Notes: a model not told the origin generated them from the letters alone. A stretch of 50,314 nucleotides of DNA from Providencia alcalifaciens DSM 30120 (GCF_000173415.1 NZ_ABXW01000068.1:1-50314), one strand, 5' to 3'. Counted from the first letter of the stretch, positions 1-9,474 are shown. Numbers and translations are program-made.

Positions 1-22
1 CTTCATGACGCTAATATTTTGA

Positions 23-98
23 TGGTGGGTCGTGCAGGATTCGAACCTGCGACCAATTGATTAAAAGTCAACTGCTCTACCAACTGAGCTAACGACCC
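23..98 (-). tRNA. tRNA-Lys (anticodon TTT)
   Basis: Read on the minus strand this is a complete 76-nt tRNA. It starts GGGTCGTTAGCTCAG, has the anticodon loop CTTTTAA (TTT, lysine), the T arm GCAGG-TTCGAAT-CCTGC, a seven-base-pair acceptor stem GGGTCGT/ACGACCC and an encoded CCA at 23-25. It lies downstream of cpoB on the same strand, which is where E. coli carries its lysT-valT tRNA cluster. More tRNAs of that cluster may lie beyond the left edge. Confidence 0.97.
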
Positions 99-121
99 AT
101 CTTAAAACATTATTCTTTGGT

Positions 122-194
122 TCTTTGCCCTTCGGGTCGAACCTGCAACCATCTTATTAACAGTTAACGATTCTACCTACTGAGCTAACGATCC
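122..194 (-). pseudogene. Decayed tRNA copy (Lys-like body, GTT anticodon)
   Basis: On the minus strand the first ~58 nt align with the neighbouring tRNA-Lys at most positions: acceptor 5' strand GGATCGT, D arm TAGCTCAGTAGGTAGA, then GCAGG-TTCGA. The anticodon loop reads CTGTTAA (GTT, asparagine-type). The anticodon stem has mismatches. After TTCGA the similarity collapses, so the 3' strand of the T stem, the 3' acceptor strand and CCA are missing. It cannot fold as a normal tRNA. I read it as a degenerate tandem duplicate inside the cpoB-tRNA spacer. Confidence 0.75.
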
Positions 195-356
195 ATCTAA
201 ATGTTTTTAGAATCAATGTGTAATTGATTCTTGCTGATATAACTAGGATTTTTCAATCCGCGCTTTCTCGTATCAACGGCGGCTTATATTACTGATTTCT
301 GACGAGGGTGCAACGATTTTTTTAAAAAAAAAGATTAAGTGCACACTAAACATACG

Positions 357-397
357 GATAACCCCGAAATATTCGGCTACATCGCTTCGGGGTTATC
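357..397 (-). terminator. Perfect 12-bp hairpin after cpoB (terminator or processing site)
   Basis: GATAACCCCGAA at 357-368 is the exact reverse complement of TTCGGGGTTATC at 386-397, with a 17-nt loop. The hairpin begins 2 nt after the cpoB stop codon. It is GC-rich at the core, but no U-tract follows directly on the minus strand (the nearest T-run is some 20 nt further on). It may terminate tol-pal transcription or separate that mRNA from the downstream tRNAs. Confidence 0.55.
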
Positions 398-399
398 AA

Positions 400-1182
400 T
401 TACAGTGTACTGAGCTTCTTCTCTGCAAGTTTCGCACCAGCACTATTTGGGTATTGTTGTAATACCTGTTGGTAAACAGCTTTCGCTTTATCTTTCTGTC
501 CCTTATCTTGCATGATCAGACCCACTTTAAATAGGGCTTCACTGCTTTTTTGAGACTTAGGATATTGCTTAACTACAGTCGCAAAGTAGAATGCGGCGTC
601 ATCCTTGCTACCTTTGTTGTAGTTTAACTGCCCCAACCAATAGTTGGCGTTAGATTGATATCCTGACTTCGGATATGTTTTGATAAACCCTTGCAATGCA
701 CCGATCGCTTCGTCAATCTGTGCTTTGGATTTACTTTCCATCGCCAGCTTAACCGCTGCGTTATAATCATCTTTTTCATTACCGCCAGAACTTGCTGCGG
801 GTGTATCTGAAGAAGATGATTGCGCATTTGATGCACTGGTATCAGTTGCATCTGAAGAGTTTGAAGAATCACCACCACTCGCTTTGTCTAACTGCATATA
901 CAAATCTTTTTGGCGCTCAACAACTTGATTCAATTTGTATTCACTTTCTTGAATCTGCCCGCGTAACATATCGATATCACGCTGGTTATCGGCTAATTGC
1001 TGCTGGATTTGATAAATAATTTGACCTTGAGAGCTAACAGCGGTCTCAAGTTGAGTGAGGCGGTCTGCGGAAGAACCCGATCCGACATTGTTGATTGGCG
1101 CTTGGGCAATAGCGGCCCAAGGGACCGCTACGCCAACCAATAACGACAGACCAACTAGTAATTGTCTGAAGTTACTGTTCAT
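400..1182 (-). CDS. cpoB: Cell division coordinator CpoB (YbgF)
   Basis: This 260-residue periplasmic protein coordinates peptidoglycan synthesis by PBP1B with outer-membrane constriction driven by Tol-Pal. A Sec signal peptide spans about residues 1-26 (hydrophobic stretch LLVGLSLLVGVAVPWAA, likely cut near AIA/Q). Residues ~40-100 are a glutamine-rich coiled coil, the trimerisation region in E. coli. A Ser/Ala/Asp-rich linker covers ~103-135. The C-terminal half carries TPR-like repeats with the recurring pattern YP-S--A---LG. Length matches the family. It is the last gene of the tol-pal operon, 22 bp after pal. The signal peptide supports the ATG at 1182. Confidence 0.95.
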   Translation of the reverse strand: MNSNFRQLLVGLSLLVGVAVPWAAIAQAPINNVGSGSSADRLTQLETAVSSQGQIIYQIQQQLADNQRDIDMLRGQIQESEYKLNQVVERQKDLYMQLDKASGGDSSNSSDATDTSASNAQSSSSDTPAASSGGNEKDDYNAAVKLAMESKSKAQIDEAIGALQGFIKTYPKSGYQSNANYWLGQLNYNKGSKDDAAFYFATVVKQYPKSQKSSEALFKVGLIMQDKGQKDKAKAVYQQVLQQYPNSAGAKLAEKKLSTL

Positions 1183-1204
1183 AATAGATAATTTCGCTTA
1201 TCTA

Positions 1205-1702
1205 TTAGTATGCAATGACTGCACGACGGTTTTTCGCGTAGTCTGCTTCAGTGTGACCTAACACAGCTGGTTTTTCTTTACCGTAAGAAACCAGTGAAAC
1301 TTGGTCACCTGAAACACCTTTGCTTTGCAGATACATTTTAACTGCATTAGCACGACGCTCGCCCAGTGCGATGTTGTATTCTGGAGTACCACGCTCATCC
1401 GCATGACCTTCAACAACAACACGTACAGATGGGTTGCTACGCAGGAATGCTGCATGTGCATCTAACATTTCAGCGTACTCTGGGGATACATTGTATTTAT
1501 CGAAACCAAAGTAAACTGTGTTGTTTTGTTGCAGTTGTTCCATTTGCTGACGTGCCAGCTCTTCCGCAGACAGACCAGTGTTAGTTTGATTCATAGAAGA
1601 ATCGTCACCAGTTTGGTCGTTGTTTTTGTTAGAGCTACAAGCTGCGACTGCCATGATTGGTAATGCGATCATCAGCCCTTTAAGCACTTTGTTCAGTTGC
1701 AT
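1205..1702 (-). CDS. pal: Peptidoglycan-associated lipoprotein Pal
   Basis: Pal is the outer-membrane lipoprotein of the Tol-Pal complex. It binds diaminopimelate in peptidoglycan through its OmpA-like domain and contacts TolB. I start it at the ATG at 1702, giving 165 residues, because this places the lipobox AVAAC with Cys22 at the expected distance and an AAGGATC ribosome site lies just upstream. A longer frame from 1729 would add nine unneeded residues. The OmpA-C domain covers ~55-165, with the motif [12 protein letters not shown] followed by LGERRA, which forms the peptidoglycan pocket. A Ser/Asn/Asp-rich tether follows the lipidated cysteine. It sits 43 bp after tolB. Confidence 0.96.
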   Translation of the reverse strand: MQLNKVLKGLMIALPIMAVAACSSNKNNDQTGDDSSMNQTNTGLSAEELARQQMEQLQQNNTVYFGFDKYNVSPEYAEMLDAHAAFLRSNPSVRVVVEGHADERGTPEYNIALGERRANAVKMYLQSKGVSGDQVSLVSYGKEKPAVLGHTEADYAKNRRAVIAY

Positions 1703-1745
1703 CGTTTTGATCCTTAATATTTTTGCCACACATTATTATTATGCA

Positions 1746-3038
1746 TCACAGATACGGCGACCAGGCAGGGAATTTTACCTGTCCATCGGTTGCCGGAAGA
1801 CGCGCTTTGAAACGCCCGTCGGTCGAAACTAGCTGCAATATAGTCCCCAAGCCTTGAGAGGAGCTATAAATTACCATAGTGCCGTTAGGTGCGATACTCG
1901 GCGTTTCATCTAGAAACGTTGACGTTAAATATTCAACGTTACCCGTTGCCAGATCCTGTTTGGCGATATGTTGCTGACCGCCCCCGGAGCTGACCATCGC
2001 TAAGAAAGTTCCATCCGGGCTTACATCAGCATCCTGATTTTGTGATCCTTCATAGGACACTCGAACAGGACTACCACCATTAATATTCATTTTATAAATT
2101 TGCGGACGTCCTGCCTGATCCGAGGTATAAACTAAAGTTTGGCTATCCGGCATCCAGCTTGGCTCAGTATTATTACTGCGACCATCTGTTACTTGACGAA
2201 TCTGACCACTACCTAAGTCCATCACATATAAATTCAGGCTGCCTGTCTTCGACAGAGCAAATGCCAGTTTAGTCCCATCTGGTGAAAAAGCAGGTGCCCC
2301 ATTATGACGTGGGAAAGATGCCACCTGACGAACCGCTCCACTAGATAAAGTCTGAATAACTAGCGCAGAACTACCACTTTCAAACGTTACGTACGCAATC
2401 TTTTGGCCATCTGGTGACCAAGCTGGCGACATCAAAGGTTCTGGCGAACGGTGAACCGTAAATTGGTTAAAACCGTCATAGTCAGAAACTCGTAATTCAT
2501 ATGGATATTGACCACCGTTGGTTTTCACAACGTAAGCTATACGCGTACGGAAAGCGCCGCGGATACCTGTCAATTTCTCAAAAACTTCATCACTTGCAGT
2601 ATGTGCTGCATAGCGTAACCAATCTTTAGTTACTTTAAATTGGTTTTGAGCTAAAACCGCACCAGGGTTAGCGGCAACATCCACTAACTGATAGCTAACA
2701 ACATAGCTACCATCTGCTGCTGGCTGAACTTGTCCAACAACCACTGCGTTAATACCTAGCGCAGTCCAAGCATCAGGAGTAACTTCTGAAGCCGTACCCG
2801 GTTGCTGAGGCATGCGGTTTGGATCAATAGGGTTAAATTTACCACTATTGCGTAAATCAGCACCAACAATTCCCCCCACTTCTTGTGGAGGAGCACCTGC
2901 GCCAGCCCATTTAAATGGGACAACACCGATTGGCTGAGCTGAGTTAACACCTTCAGTAATCTCAATACGGATCTCTGCCTGAGCAACAGTAGCCCATAGC
3001 ATTAAGAACCCGAGAACTATTTTAAACGCCTGCTTCAT
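1746..3038 (-). CDS. tolB: Tol-Pal system protein TolB
   Basis: TolB is a periplasmic beta-propeller that links Pal to TolA and is also a colicin cofactor. The ATG at 3038 is chosen: it gives 430 residues, has a GGAGATC ribosome site, and makes MKQAFKIV the start of a signal peptide cut after Ala21 (VAQA/E), as in E. coli. An upstream in-frame start at 3068 would only add residues before the signal peptide. An N-terminal alpha/beta domain (~22-160) precedes six propeller blades marked by recurring SPDG---A motifs (for example [14 protein letters not shown]). The 144-bp gap to tolA could hold an internal promoter. Confidence 0.96.
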   Translation of the reverse strand: MKQAFKIVLGFLMLWATVAQAEIRIEITEGVNSAQPIGVVPFKWAGAGAPPQEVGGIVGADLRNSGKFNPIDPNRMPQQPGTASEVTPDAWTALGINAVVVGQVQPAADGSYVVSYQLVDVAANPGAVLAQNQFKVTKDWLRYAAHTASDEVFEKLTGIRGAFRTRIAYVVKTNGGQYPYELRVSDYDGFNQFTVHRSPEPLMSPAWSPDGQKIAYVTFESGSSALVIQTLSSGAVRQVASFPRHNGAPAFSPDGTKLAFALSKTGSLNLYVMDLGSGQIRQVTDGRSNNTEPSWMPDSQTLVYTSDQAGRPQIYKMNINGGSPVRVSYEGSQNQDADVSPDGTFLAMVSSGGGQQHIAKQDLATGNVEYLTSTFLDETPSIAPNGTMVIYSSSQGLGTILQLVSTDGRFKARLPATDGQVKFPAWSPYL

Positions 3039-3182
3039 CCTGATCTCCCTTACTGCGATATTCACCACCGCAATAATTCGCTGAATTTTAACAAAGGTAT
3101 ACTAACAAAACTAGATAGCACACAAACTATTTATTACATTGCCTAAAGATTTACAATACAGACTGCTCTGAGTTATTGAAAA

Positions 3183-4301
3183 TCAAGGCTTAAATACCAA
3201 TGTGCTACCCGATTTATTAAACGTATCATAGACCTCTCTGCTAGGTGGTTTCGGCATAGTTGCAAGCTTCGCTGCTCTTATTGCCGCTTCACATAGCGCG
3301 GGATCATTTGCTGAACCACTTTTCGGTGTAATGCTAACCAATAATCCATCTGGTGCCAGTTTCAATTGCAGCTCACAAGTGCGTCCACGATAACTTTCTG
3401 AATCATAGAACTTACTTTGGATTGCAGCTTTAATTTTCCCCGCATAGCTATCAACATCAGCATTTGATGCGCCTGACTTTTTACCGCCACCGCTACCCGC
3501 TGCTGTTTGTCCACCCTGCTTACTCGGACCCGAAGCAGTCAAATCACCCAGTAAATCATCAACGGATGATGCACTCTTCGCAGCCTCAGCTTTTGCTTTA
3601 GCCGCTTTTGCTTTTGCTTCTTTATCTGCCTTAGCTTTAGCTTCTTTTTCAGCTTTAGCTTTAGCATCTGCATCCGCTTTGGCTTTCGCTTCTTTATCTG
3701 CTTTAGCTTTAGCGTCAGCTTCTGCTTTTTCTTTAGCTTCTTTTTCAGCTTTAGCTTTAGCAGCCTCAGCTTCTTTTTTAGCTTGAGCCTCTGCTTTCTC
3801 TTTCGCTACAGCTTGCTCTTTGATTAATTTCTCTTTCTCAGCTTTGGCTTGTGCCGCGGCTTCTTCCGCTATTTTTTGCTCTTCCTTCGCTTTTTTCGCG
3901 GCGTCTAAGGCTTGTTTCTGCTGTTCCTCAGCCTGTTTTTTCTGCTGTTCAGTTTCTCTCTGAGTCTGAATACGCTCTTCTTCAAGCTTTTGCAGGCGCT
4001 TTTGTTCCTGCTCTTGCTTTTCTCTTAGCTCAGCATCTTGTTTTTGTTGCTGTTCTTTACGCTCTTTAGCCACCTGCTGGGAACTTTTTTGCTGCTGTTG
4101 AGCTTGATTATATTGCTCCACGACTGCACCAGGATCGACCATTACTGCATCAATGACCGTTCCCTCTTCCCCGCCGCCGCCAAGTTGGACGACAGTCACT
4201 AAAGAACCTATAACAATTAAAGCGACCAATAAGATGTGCAATCCAATCGACATCATTAATGAGCGCTTTAAGTCATCTTGTTTCTCTTTTGTCTTTCCCA
4301 C
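3183..4301 (-). CDS. tolA: Cell envelope integrity protein TolA
   Basis: TolA is the inner-membrane protein that spans the periplasm and carries force from TolQR to TolB/Pal. It has one transmembrane helix (~residues 14-38), a long Ala/Lys/Glu helical domain II (~60-265) with Lys-Ala-Glu/Asp repeats, and a globular C-terminal domain III with two cysteines (GRTCELQ and PALCEAA). I start it at GTG 4301 (372 residues). That start aligns residue for residue with the E. coli N-terminus and has GGAAA at good spacing. The other in-frame choice is TTG at 4313. Domain II repeats are also visible in the DNA. Confidence 0.93.
   Translation of the reverse strand: MGKTKEKQDDLKRSLMMSIGLHILLVALIVIGSLVTVVQLGGGGEEGTVIDAVMVDPGAVVEQYNQAQQQQKSSQQVAKERKEQQQKQDAELREKQEQEQKRLQKLEEERIQTQRETEQQKKQAEEQQKQALDAAKKAKEEQKIAEEAAAQAKAEKEKLIKEQAVAKEKAEAQAKKEAEAAKAKAEKEAKEKAEADAKAKADKEAKAKADADAKAKAEKEAKAKADKEAKAKAAKAKAEAAKSASSVDDLLGDLTASGPSKQGGQTAAGSGGGKKSGASNADVDSYAGKIKAAIQSKFYDSESYRGRTCELQLKLAPDGLLVSITPKSGSANDPALCEAAIRAAKLATMPKPPSREVYDTFNKSGSTLVFKP
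3590..3790. repeat. Short tandem-like DNA repeats encoding TolA domain II
   Basis: Within tolA the plus strand shows many recurrences of GCTTTAGC and GCTTCTTTTTCAGC or GCTTCTTTATCTGC blocks. They encode the helical Lys-Ala-Glu/Asp repeats. They are coding repeats and change in units that keep frame, so length variation between strains is expected. Confidence 0.7.
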
Positions 4302-4371
4302 TCTGGTTTCCAAAAAAAGAATCGATTCTTTTCAACTATATCTGCGCCACTTTCAACATGGCGTCAGCACA

Positions 4372-4794
4372 TTAAATTGGTTGAGTCATCAAACCAACAG
4401 ATTTGATTCCTGCACTATGCAACATGTTCAGCGCCTTAATGACTTCATCATAAGGAACTTCTTTCGCACCACCAATTAGGAAAATGGTTTTAGGATTTTT
4501 CTCTAACTGTTCTTTTGCGACGGCTGAAATTTGTTCAGGAGGCAGTAACTCCATACGCTCACCATCGACCAATAAATTATACTGATCAACACCTGCCACT
4601 TCTAAAATGACGGGTGGATTATCATTGGATGAGACCGTTTGAGTATCTGTTGCATCCGGTAAGTCAACTTCCACACTTTGAGAAATAATGGGAGCCGTTG
4701 CCATAAAGATCAGCAAAAGCACCAACAGTACGTCCAGTAATGGAACAATATTGATTTCGTATTTTAGCTCACGTTTGCGACTATTGCGCGCCAT
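4372..4794 (-). CDS. tolR: Tol-Pal motor protein TolR
   Basis: TolR is the ExbD/TolR-type inner-membrane protein that forms the proton channel with TolQ. It is 140 residues, with a short cytoplasmic start, one transmembrane helix (~16-38) that contains the conserved channel aspartate in the motif VPLLDVLLVLLLIF, and a periplasmic domain that dimerises. It lies 17 bp after tolQ and 70 bp before tolA, in an order identical to other Enterobacterales. Confidence 0.96.
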   Translation of the reverse strand: MARNSRKRELKYEINIVPLLDVLLVLLLIFMATAPIISQSVEVDLPDATDTQTVSSNDNPPVILEVAGVDQYNLLVDGERMELLPPEQISAVAKEQLEKNPKTIFLIGGAKEVPYDEVIKALNMLHSAGIKSVGLMTQPI

Positions 4795-4811
4795 TCGCTG
4801 TTCTCCCCGTC

Positions 4812-5495
4812 TTATTTCTTATCAGCAGAGAATGCTTGGCGATGCAAGATAGCTAGGAATTCTTCCATAAAGTTATCATAGCTTTGCTCAAGTTTATTCA
4901 CACGCAAGTTTAAGCGGTTGTACGCCATAACAGCTGGAATTGCAGCAAATAGACCGATTGCCGTTGCAATCAGCGCCTCTGCGATACCCGGAGCAACCAT
5001 CTGCAATGTTGCTTGTTTTACCGCACCTAACGCGATAAAGGCATGCATAATCCCCCAAACGGTACCAAATAAACCAATATAAGGGCTAATTGACCCTACT
5101 GTACCTAAAAATGGGATATGTGATTCAACCGATTCCAACTCACGGTTCATGGAAATACGCATAGCACGTGATGCGCCTGTAACCACGGCATCAGGTGCAT
5201 GAATATTAGCTTGATGTAAGCGGACAAATTCTTTGAAGCCAGAGTAAAAAATTTGCTCTGCGCCACCTAATGCATCACGGCGAGCTTGGCTCTCTTTATA
5301 TAAGCGGGACAGTTCGATACCTGACCAGAATTTATCTTCAAATGCTTCAGCTTCACGCGTTGCGGCATTTAAAATTTTGGTTCTCTGAATAATAATCGCC
5401 CAAGATGCAATAGAAAAACCGATCAAAACGAACATAATGATCTGAACCAATAGGCTCGCTTTTAGGAATAAATCCAAGATATTCATGTCAGTCAC
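4812..5495 (-). CDS. tolQ: Tol-Pal motor protein TolQ
   Basis: TolQ is the ExbB/MotA-type proton channel subunit of the Tol motor in the inner membrane. Its 227 residues include three hydrophobic segments (~15-37, ~135-160 and ~170-195). The last two contain the family signature, with [10 protein letters not shown] and [19 protein letters not shown]. The start is GTG at 5495, whose GTGA overlaps the ybgC stop codon by 4 nt, so translation is probably coupled. The N-terminal residues [17 protein letters not shown] match the E. coli protein. Confidence 0.97.
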   Translation of the reverse strand: MTDMNILDLFLKASLLVQIIMFVLIGFSIASWAIIIQRTKILNAATREAEAFEDKFWSGIELSRLYKESQARRDALGGAEQIFYSGFKEFVRLHQANIHAPDAVVTGASRAMRISMNRELESVESHIPFLGTVGSISPYIGLFGTVWGIMHAFIALGAVKQATLQMVAPGIAEALIATAIGLFAAIPAVMAYNRLNLRVNKLEQSYDNFMEEFLAILHRQAFSADKK

Positions 5496-5887
5496 TGTTT
5501 AAACTCCGCGACAATAGACTTAGGAAGCGCTTTCGGCTTCATTTTAGATGTGTCCACACAAGCAATTAGGGCCGTTGCCCCACAAAGCAAGTTACCTTGC
5601 GAATCAACTAACCTTTGCTGAAAGAGTAAAGAAGCACGTTTTATTTCAACGATTTCTGTTTCAACTTCCAGCAGGTCGTCTAACCGAGCCCCTTTAACAA
5701 AATCGATTGTCATATTACGGACAACAAATCCAAGGTTCTCAGCGAGTAAACTTTGTTGGTTGATACCTTTATTCCGCAACATTTCCGTTCTTGCGCGCTC
5801 AAAAAAAGCCAGATAACGTGCATGATATACAACTCCGCCCGCATCAGTATCTTCATAATACACACGAACGGGCCAGCGAAATAACAT
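5492..5887 (-). CDS. ybgC: Acyl-CoA thioesterase YbgC
   Basis: This 131-residue hotdog-fold thioesterase of the tol-pal cluster hydrolyses short or medium acyl-CoA and is linked to phospholipid metabolism in E. coli. The catalytic motif [13 protein letters not shown] near residues 10-22 is intact; Asp15 corresponds to the catalytic aspartate. It is the first gene of the operon and overlaps tolQ by 4 nt. A CGGAGTGG ribosome site precedes the ATG. It is three residues shorter at the N-terminus than the E. coli protein. Confidence 0.94.
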   Translation of the reverse strand: MLFRWPVRVYYEDTDAGGVVYHARYLAFFERARTEMLRNKGINQQSLLAENLGFVVRNMTIDFVKGARLDDLLEVETEIVEIKRASLLFQQRLVDSQGNLLCGATALIACVDTSKMKPKALPKSIVAEFKQ

Positions 5888-5928
5888 AAAAAACCACTCC
5901 GTCTTAGGTTAAATTAATTAACGGTGCC

Positions 5929-5934
5929 ACTATA
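5929..5934 (-). promoter_or_regulatory. Possible -10 box of the ybgC-tol-pal operon
   Basis: On the minus strand TATAGT lies about 40 nt upstream of the ybgC start. A weak -35 candidate, TTCCAA, sits 17 nt further upstream. It lies just after the terminator of the preceding cyd operon. Only the -10 hexamer is convincing. Confidence 0.35.
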
Positions 5935-5978
5935 CGCAAGACAGTGCCGCTTTGGAATCACTTTGCAGGTAAAGATAT

Positions 5979-6009
5979 CAAAAATAATTGCGGGTCGCAT
6001 GACCCACAA
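5979..6009 (-). terminator. Rho-independent terminator after ybgE
   Basis: On the minus strand the stem GGGTC-ATGC-GACCC, extended by flanking TTG/CAA, is followed by ATTATTTTTG. It lies 12 bp past the ybgE stop and closes the cydABX-ybgE operon before ybgC. Confidence 0.75.
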
Positions 6010-6021
6010 TCTGAATTTAGA

Positions 6022-6309
6022 TTAACTAAAGACTTTTACAAGTCCCCAGATAAGAATGATGGCTGCAGGTAATGGGTGGAACAGGAGTCGCCACGTCAAT
6101 TTATTTGGGAGGAAACCCACCCCAAAAATGATGGCGCTGCAAGTTGCCCATATCATGAGAAGACCTTGCCAGATTGGAAATGTACTGGTATTTGCTGCAA
6201 ACAGGGAAGGATCCCACATCACTGCGCCAGCGGTTACTAAAGCTAATATAAGGATAAGGGCCCTTATCGGGCCCTTTCCTAATAGCTGATAGGATTTATC
6301 CATCAGCAT
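6022..6309 (-). CDS. ybgE: Cyd operon membrane protein YbgE
   Basis: A 95-residue membrane protein of the YbgE family, conserved downstream of cydABX. Its exact function is not established. Three hydrophobic segments are visible (~15-33, ~45-65 and ~72-93), separated by short polar loops, with the conserved WDPS near residue 32. The start at 6309 lies 5 bp after the cydX stop and can use GGTGAG inside the end of cydX; an alternative ATG two codons later (6303) is possible. Confidence 0.88.
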   Translation of the reverse strand: MLMDKSYQLLGKGPIRALILILALVTAGAVMWDPSLFAANTSTFPIWQGLLMIWATCSAIIFGVGFLPNKLTWRLLFHPLPAAIILIWGLVKVFS

Positions 6310-6314
6310 GTTAT

Positions 6315-6437
6315 TTACTCACCATCTTTAGCTGTTTTAGCTTCTTTTGCGCTCTCAGAGTGCTCAAGTGCTAATGCTGCAATCACTGCAAAACTACAAG
6401 CTAACAGAGTGCCGAGGATCCAGGCGAAATACCACAT
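6315..6437 (-). CDS. cydX: Cytochrome bd-I oxidase subunit CydX
   Basis: A 40-residue small subunit of cytochrome bd oxidase that stabilises the haems. The protein begins MWYFAWILGTLLACSFAV, the classic CydX signature with an N-terminal transmembrane helix and conserved Trp6. A charged tail rich in Glu, Lys and Ala follows. It starts 12 bp after the cydB stop, with GGAGCATAA upstream of the ATG, and ends 5 bp before ybgE. The size and position are those of the family (37 residues in E. coli). Confidence 0.95.
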   Translation of the reverse strand: MWYFAWILGTLLACSFAVIAALALEHSESAKEAKTAKDGE

Positions 6438-6449
6438 ATGTTATGCTCC

Positions 6450-7589
6450 TTAATACAGTGAATGCTTGTTGCTTTCGATGAAATTTTTGTCCAAACGACC
6501 AAACATTTTGTAGTAACACCAGATGGTGTAAGCCAGAACGATTGGAACAAAAATGATAGCAACAACAGTCATAACTTGCAGAGTGAACAGGCTAGATGTT
6601 GCATCCCACATGGTCAAGCTTGCATTTGGCATAATGCTTGATGGCATGATGAATGGGAACATCGCAACCCCACATGTCAGAATGATACATGCGATAGTCA
6701 ATGATGAGAACAAGAATGCCCAACCATTTTTATCCGCTTTTGTTGCAATCATCGTTAACAGTGGTAACCCAACACCCAGAGCAGGAAGAGCCCACAGGAT
6801 TGGATACGTGTTAAAGTTAGTTAACCATGCACCTGAAACAACTTCGACAGTTTTGTTCAGTGGGTTAGACGGGCTTAATGTATCAATAGTTGAAGTCACT
6901 ACATAACCATCAATACCCATCACTAACCATACACCAGCGCCAGCAAAAGCAGCTAGAGTGAGGAATGCACAGATATACGTTGCTTTACGAACACGTAAGT
7001 GCAGTTCACCCGTTGTACGCATTTGCAGATAAGTTGCACCTTGGGTAACAATCATCATCAAACCGACAACACCCGCTAACAAACCATATGGGTTCAGCAG
7101 ACCAAACAGATTACCTGTGTAAGTCAGATACTGTTGGTTATCAATTTGCAGAGGGACACCCAGTAACAGGTTACCAAACGCAACACCGATTACTAATGGT
7201 GGAACGAAACCACCAATGAACAGACCCCAATCCCACATGCTACGCCATTTTGGGTTCTCCAGTTTAGAACGGTAGTCGAAACCAACCGGACGGAAGAACA
7301 ATGCAGCTAATACCAAAATCATAGCAACATAGAAACCAGAGAATGCAGCAGCATAAACTTGTGGCCATGCAGCGAACATTGCACCACCCGCAGTGATTAA
7401 CCAAACTTGGTTACCATCCCAGTGCGGTGCAACAGCATTAATCATAACTCGGCGTTCAGTATCCGTTTTACCTAAGATAGGTAATAAGAAGCCTACGCCC
7501 ATGTCAAAGCCATCCGTGACGGCAAACCCGATCAGCAGTACGCCGATAAGGATCCACCACACAAATCGAAGAACTTCATAATCAAACAT
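6450..7589 (-). CDS. cydB: Cytochrome bd-I ubiquinol oxidase subunit II
   Basis: CydB is the structural partner of CydA in the inner-membrane quinol oxidase that reduces oxygen at very low concentration. At 379 residues it has the same length as the E. coli protein. It has about eight or nine hydrophobic helices and the typical N-terminal block GFAVTDGFDMGVG, then APHWDGNQVWL and FFRPVGFDYRSK. It ends in the conserved HSLY. It follows cydA by 14 bp and precedes cydX. Confidence 0.97.
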   Translation of the reverse strand: MFDYEVLRFVWWILIGVLLIGFAVTDGFDMGVGFLLPILGKTDTERRVMINAVAPHWDGNQVWLITAGGAMFAAWPQVYAAAFSGFYVAMILVLAALFFRPVGFDYRSKLENPKWRSMWDWGLFIGGFVPPLVIGVAFGNLLLGVPLQIDNQQYLTYTGNLFGLLNPYGLLAGVVGLMMIVTQGATYLQMRTTGELHLRVRKATYICAFLTLAAFAGAGVWLVMGIDGYVVTSTIDTLSPSNPLNKTVEVVSGAWLTNFNTYPILWALPALGVGLPLLTMIATKADKNGWAFLFSSLTIACIILTCGVAMFPFIMPSSIMPNASLTMWDATSSLFTLQVMTVVAIIFVPIVLAYTIWCYYKMFGRLDKNFIESNKHSLY

Positions 7590-7603
7590 AAGTGGACTCC
7601 TGT

Positions 7604-9172
7604 TTACTGAACGTCGTGTGCTGAACTGTTTTTCTGTTCAAAATGGTAACGACCGGTTTTCAGGCTGCTAGGCCCTTTACGAGCGAATTTGAACATTAAG
7701 AACATTTCGGCAATCAAGAACAGTGTGTACAGACCACAGATCAGAGCCATAGAGAAGATCAAGTCTTGTGGGGTTAAGTTAGAGTGTGCAACCGAAACCG
7801 GTAACACCTCACCAATTGCCCACGGTTGACGACCATACTCAGCCACAAACCAGCCTGATTCAATTGCAATCCACGGTAATGGAATACCAAACAGTGCCAG
7901 ACGAAGCAGCAGTTTGTTTTTACCAATACGGTTACGAACGACTGACAGGAATGACCAACCGATGATTAACAGTAACGCAAAGCCAACTGCAACCATGATA
8001 CGGAATGCCCAGAACAGAGGCGCAACATTAGGAATGCTGTCTTTAACCGCTTTCTGAATCTGTTCTTCTGTCGCATCAACAACATTTGGTGTGTATTGTT
8101 TTAGCAGAAGACCATAACCGAGGTCTTTTTTACTTGCTTCGAATGCAGCACGTAATTCTGGACTCTTATCACCAGCTAACAGCTGTTGTAATTGACCATA
8201 TGAAACCATACCGTTACGGATACGGACTTCGTGTTGCTTCATCAGATCTTTCAGACCTAACACTGGAGTGTCGATCGAACGTGTTGCAATGATACCCATC
8301 GCCCATGGAATAGAGATTGAGAACGTGTTCTCTTGTTTCTCATTACTTGGGAATGCGATTAGGTTAAATGCAGCTGGAGGCGCATGGGTTTCCCACTCTG
8401 CTTCAACTGCGGCCAGCTTCGTTTTCTGTACGTCGCCCATTTCGTAGCCTGATTCATCACCAAGAACGATAACAGACAGAACAGAAGCCATACCAAAGCT
8501 TGCAGCAATTGCAAAAGAACGCTTAGCAAATGCCAAGTCACGACCTTTAAGCATATAGTAAGCGCTGATACCCAGAACGAACATGGCACCAGTACAATAG
8601 CCAGCAGCAACTGTATGAACGAATTTAACTTGCGCAACAGGGTTCAGGACTAGCTCAGAGAAGCTAACCATTTCCATACGCATTGTTTCGTAGTTGAAGT
8701 CAGCAGCGATAGGGTTTTGCATCCAACCGTTCGCAACCAGAATCCACAGTGCAGAGAAGTTTGAACCTAAAGCAACTAACCAAGTCACCGCAAGGTGCTG
8801 AGTTTTGCTTAAACGATCCCAACCGAAGAAGAATAAACCAACAAAGGTAGATTCTAAGAAGAATGCCATCAAACCTTCGATTGCCAGAGGCGCACCGAAG
8901 ATATCTCCAACATAGTGGGCGTAGTATGACCAGTTAGTCCCGAATTGGAACTCCATAGTCAAACCAGTCGCAACACCTAGGGCGAAGTTAATACCAAATA
9001 ACTTACCCCAGAACTTAGTCATATCTTTATAAATTTGTTTACCAGACAGCACATATACCGTCTCCATAATCGCAAGCAAAAACGCCATACCAAGCGTTAA
9101 TGGAACGAATAGGAAGTGATACATCGCAGTTAAGGCAAACTGTAATCGTGACAGTTCGACAATATCAAACAT
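7604..9172 (-). CDS. cydA: Cytochrome bd-I ubiquinol oxidase subunit I
   Basis: CydA carries haems b558, b595 and d and the quinol site. Its 522 residues match the E. coli length. His19 in [10 protein letters not shown] is the high-spin haem ligand and the histidine in [11 protein letters not shown] (about 186) is a b558 ligand. The periplasmic Q-loop contains the conserved KQENTF and VLGLKDLM blocks, and GRQPW follows in a later helix region. It is the first gene of the operon. The long upstream region has FNR- and ArcA-like sites, fitting control by oxygen. Confidence 0.97.
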   Translation of the reverse strand: MFDIVELSRLQFALTAMYHFLFVPLTLGMAFLLAIMETVYVLSGKQIYKDMTKFWGKLFGINFALGVATGLTMEFQFGTNWSYYAHYVGDIFGAPLAIEGLMAFFLESTFVGLFFFGWDRLSKTQHLAVTWLVALGSNFSALWILVANGWMQNPIAADFNYETMRMEMVSFSELVLNPVAQVKFVHTVAAGYCTGAMFVLGISAYYMLKGRDLAFAKRSFAIAASFGMASVLSVIVLGDESGYEMGDVQKTKLAAVEAEWETHAPPAAFNLIAFPSNEKQENTFSISIPWAMGIIATRSIDTPVLGLKDLMKQHEVRIRNGMVSYGQLQQLLAGDKSPELRAAFEASKKDLGYGLLLKQYTPNVVDATEEQIQKAVKDSIPNVAPLFWAFRIMVAVGFALLLIIGWSFLSVVRNRIGKNKLLLRLALFGIPLPWIAIESGWFVAEYGRQPWAIGEVLPVSVAHSNLTPQDLIFSMALICGLYTLFLIAEMFLMFKFARKGPSSLKTGRYHFEQKNSSAHDVQ

Positions 9173-9280
9173 CTTGACTCCTTGCTCCTAGCAGGAAGAC
9201 ACCGACTTGCGGCAACCCGGCTTCCAGTATTAAATGAAAAAGCCTCTTAACTACCAGCAAAAAATGCCTCAAAACAACAA

Positions 9281-9290
9281 ATAATTAACA
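9281..9290 (-). promoter_or_regulatory. ArcA-P-like box, TGTTAATTAT
   Basis: On the minus strand TGTTAATTAT is an exact match to the classical ArcA box (A/T)GTTAATTA(A/T), 109 bp upstream of the cydA start. ArcA activates cydAB microaerobically in E. coli. Functional use here is inferred. Confidence 0.5.
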
Positions 9291-9474
9291 AAAGTAAAAG
9301 AAAAAACCTACCATAATAATAGTACGCCTATCTTCACATACAATAAACTTCTTTTACGTGATTCAGATTTGAATTCTGAAGTTATATCAATAATTATACC
9401 CTTTAATAGAAAAATGAGTATTTGATCGAGCACCAATTTAAGCAATTTGAACAAATAAAGCTAGTGGTAATAAA

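Noticed and set aside
122-194. A second functional tRNA next to tRNA-Lys
   Set aside because: The anticodon stem is mismatched and the T-stem and acceptor 3' strands are absent.
3590-3790. CRISPR-like or minisatellite array
   Set aside because: The repeats encode the TolA helical domain in frame and have no unique spacers.
4302-4313. TTG start for tolA at 4313
   Set aside because: GTG 4301 aligns exactly with the E. coli N-terminus and has a properly spaced GGAAA.
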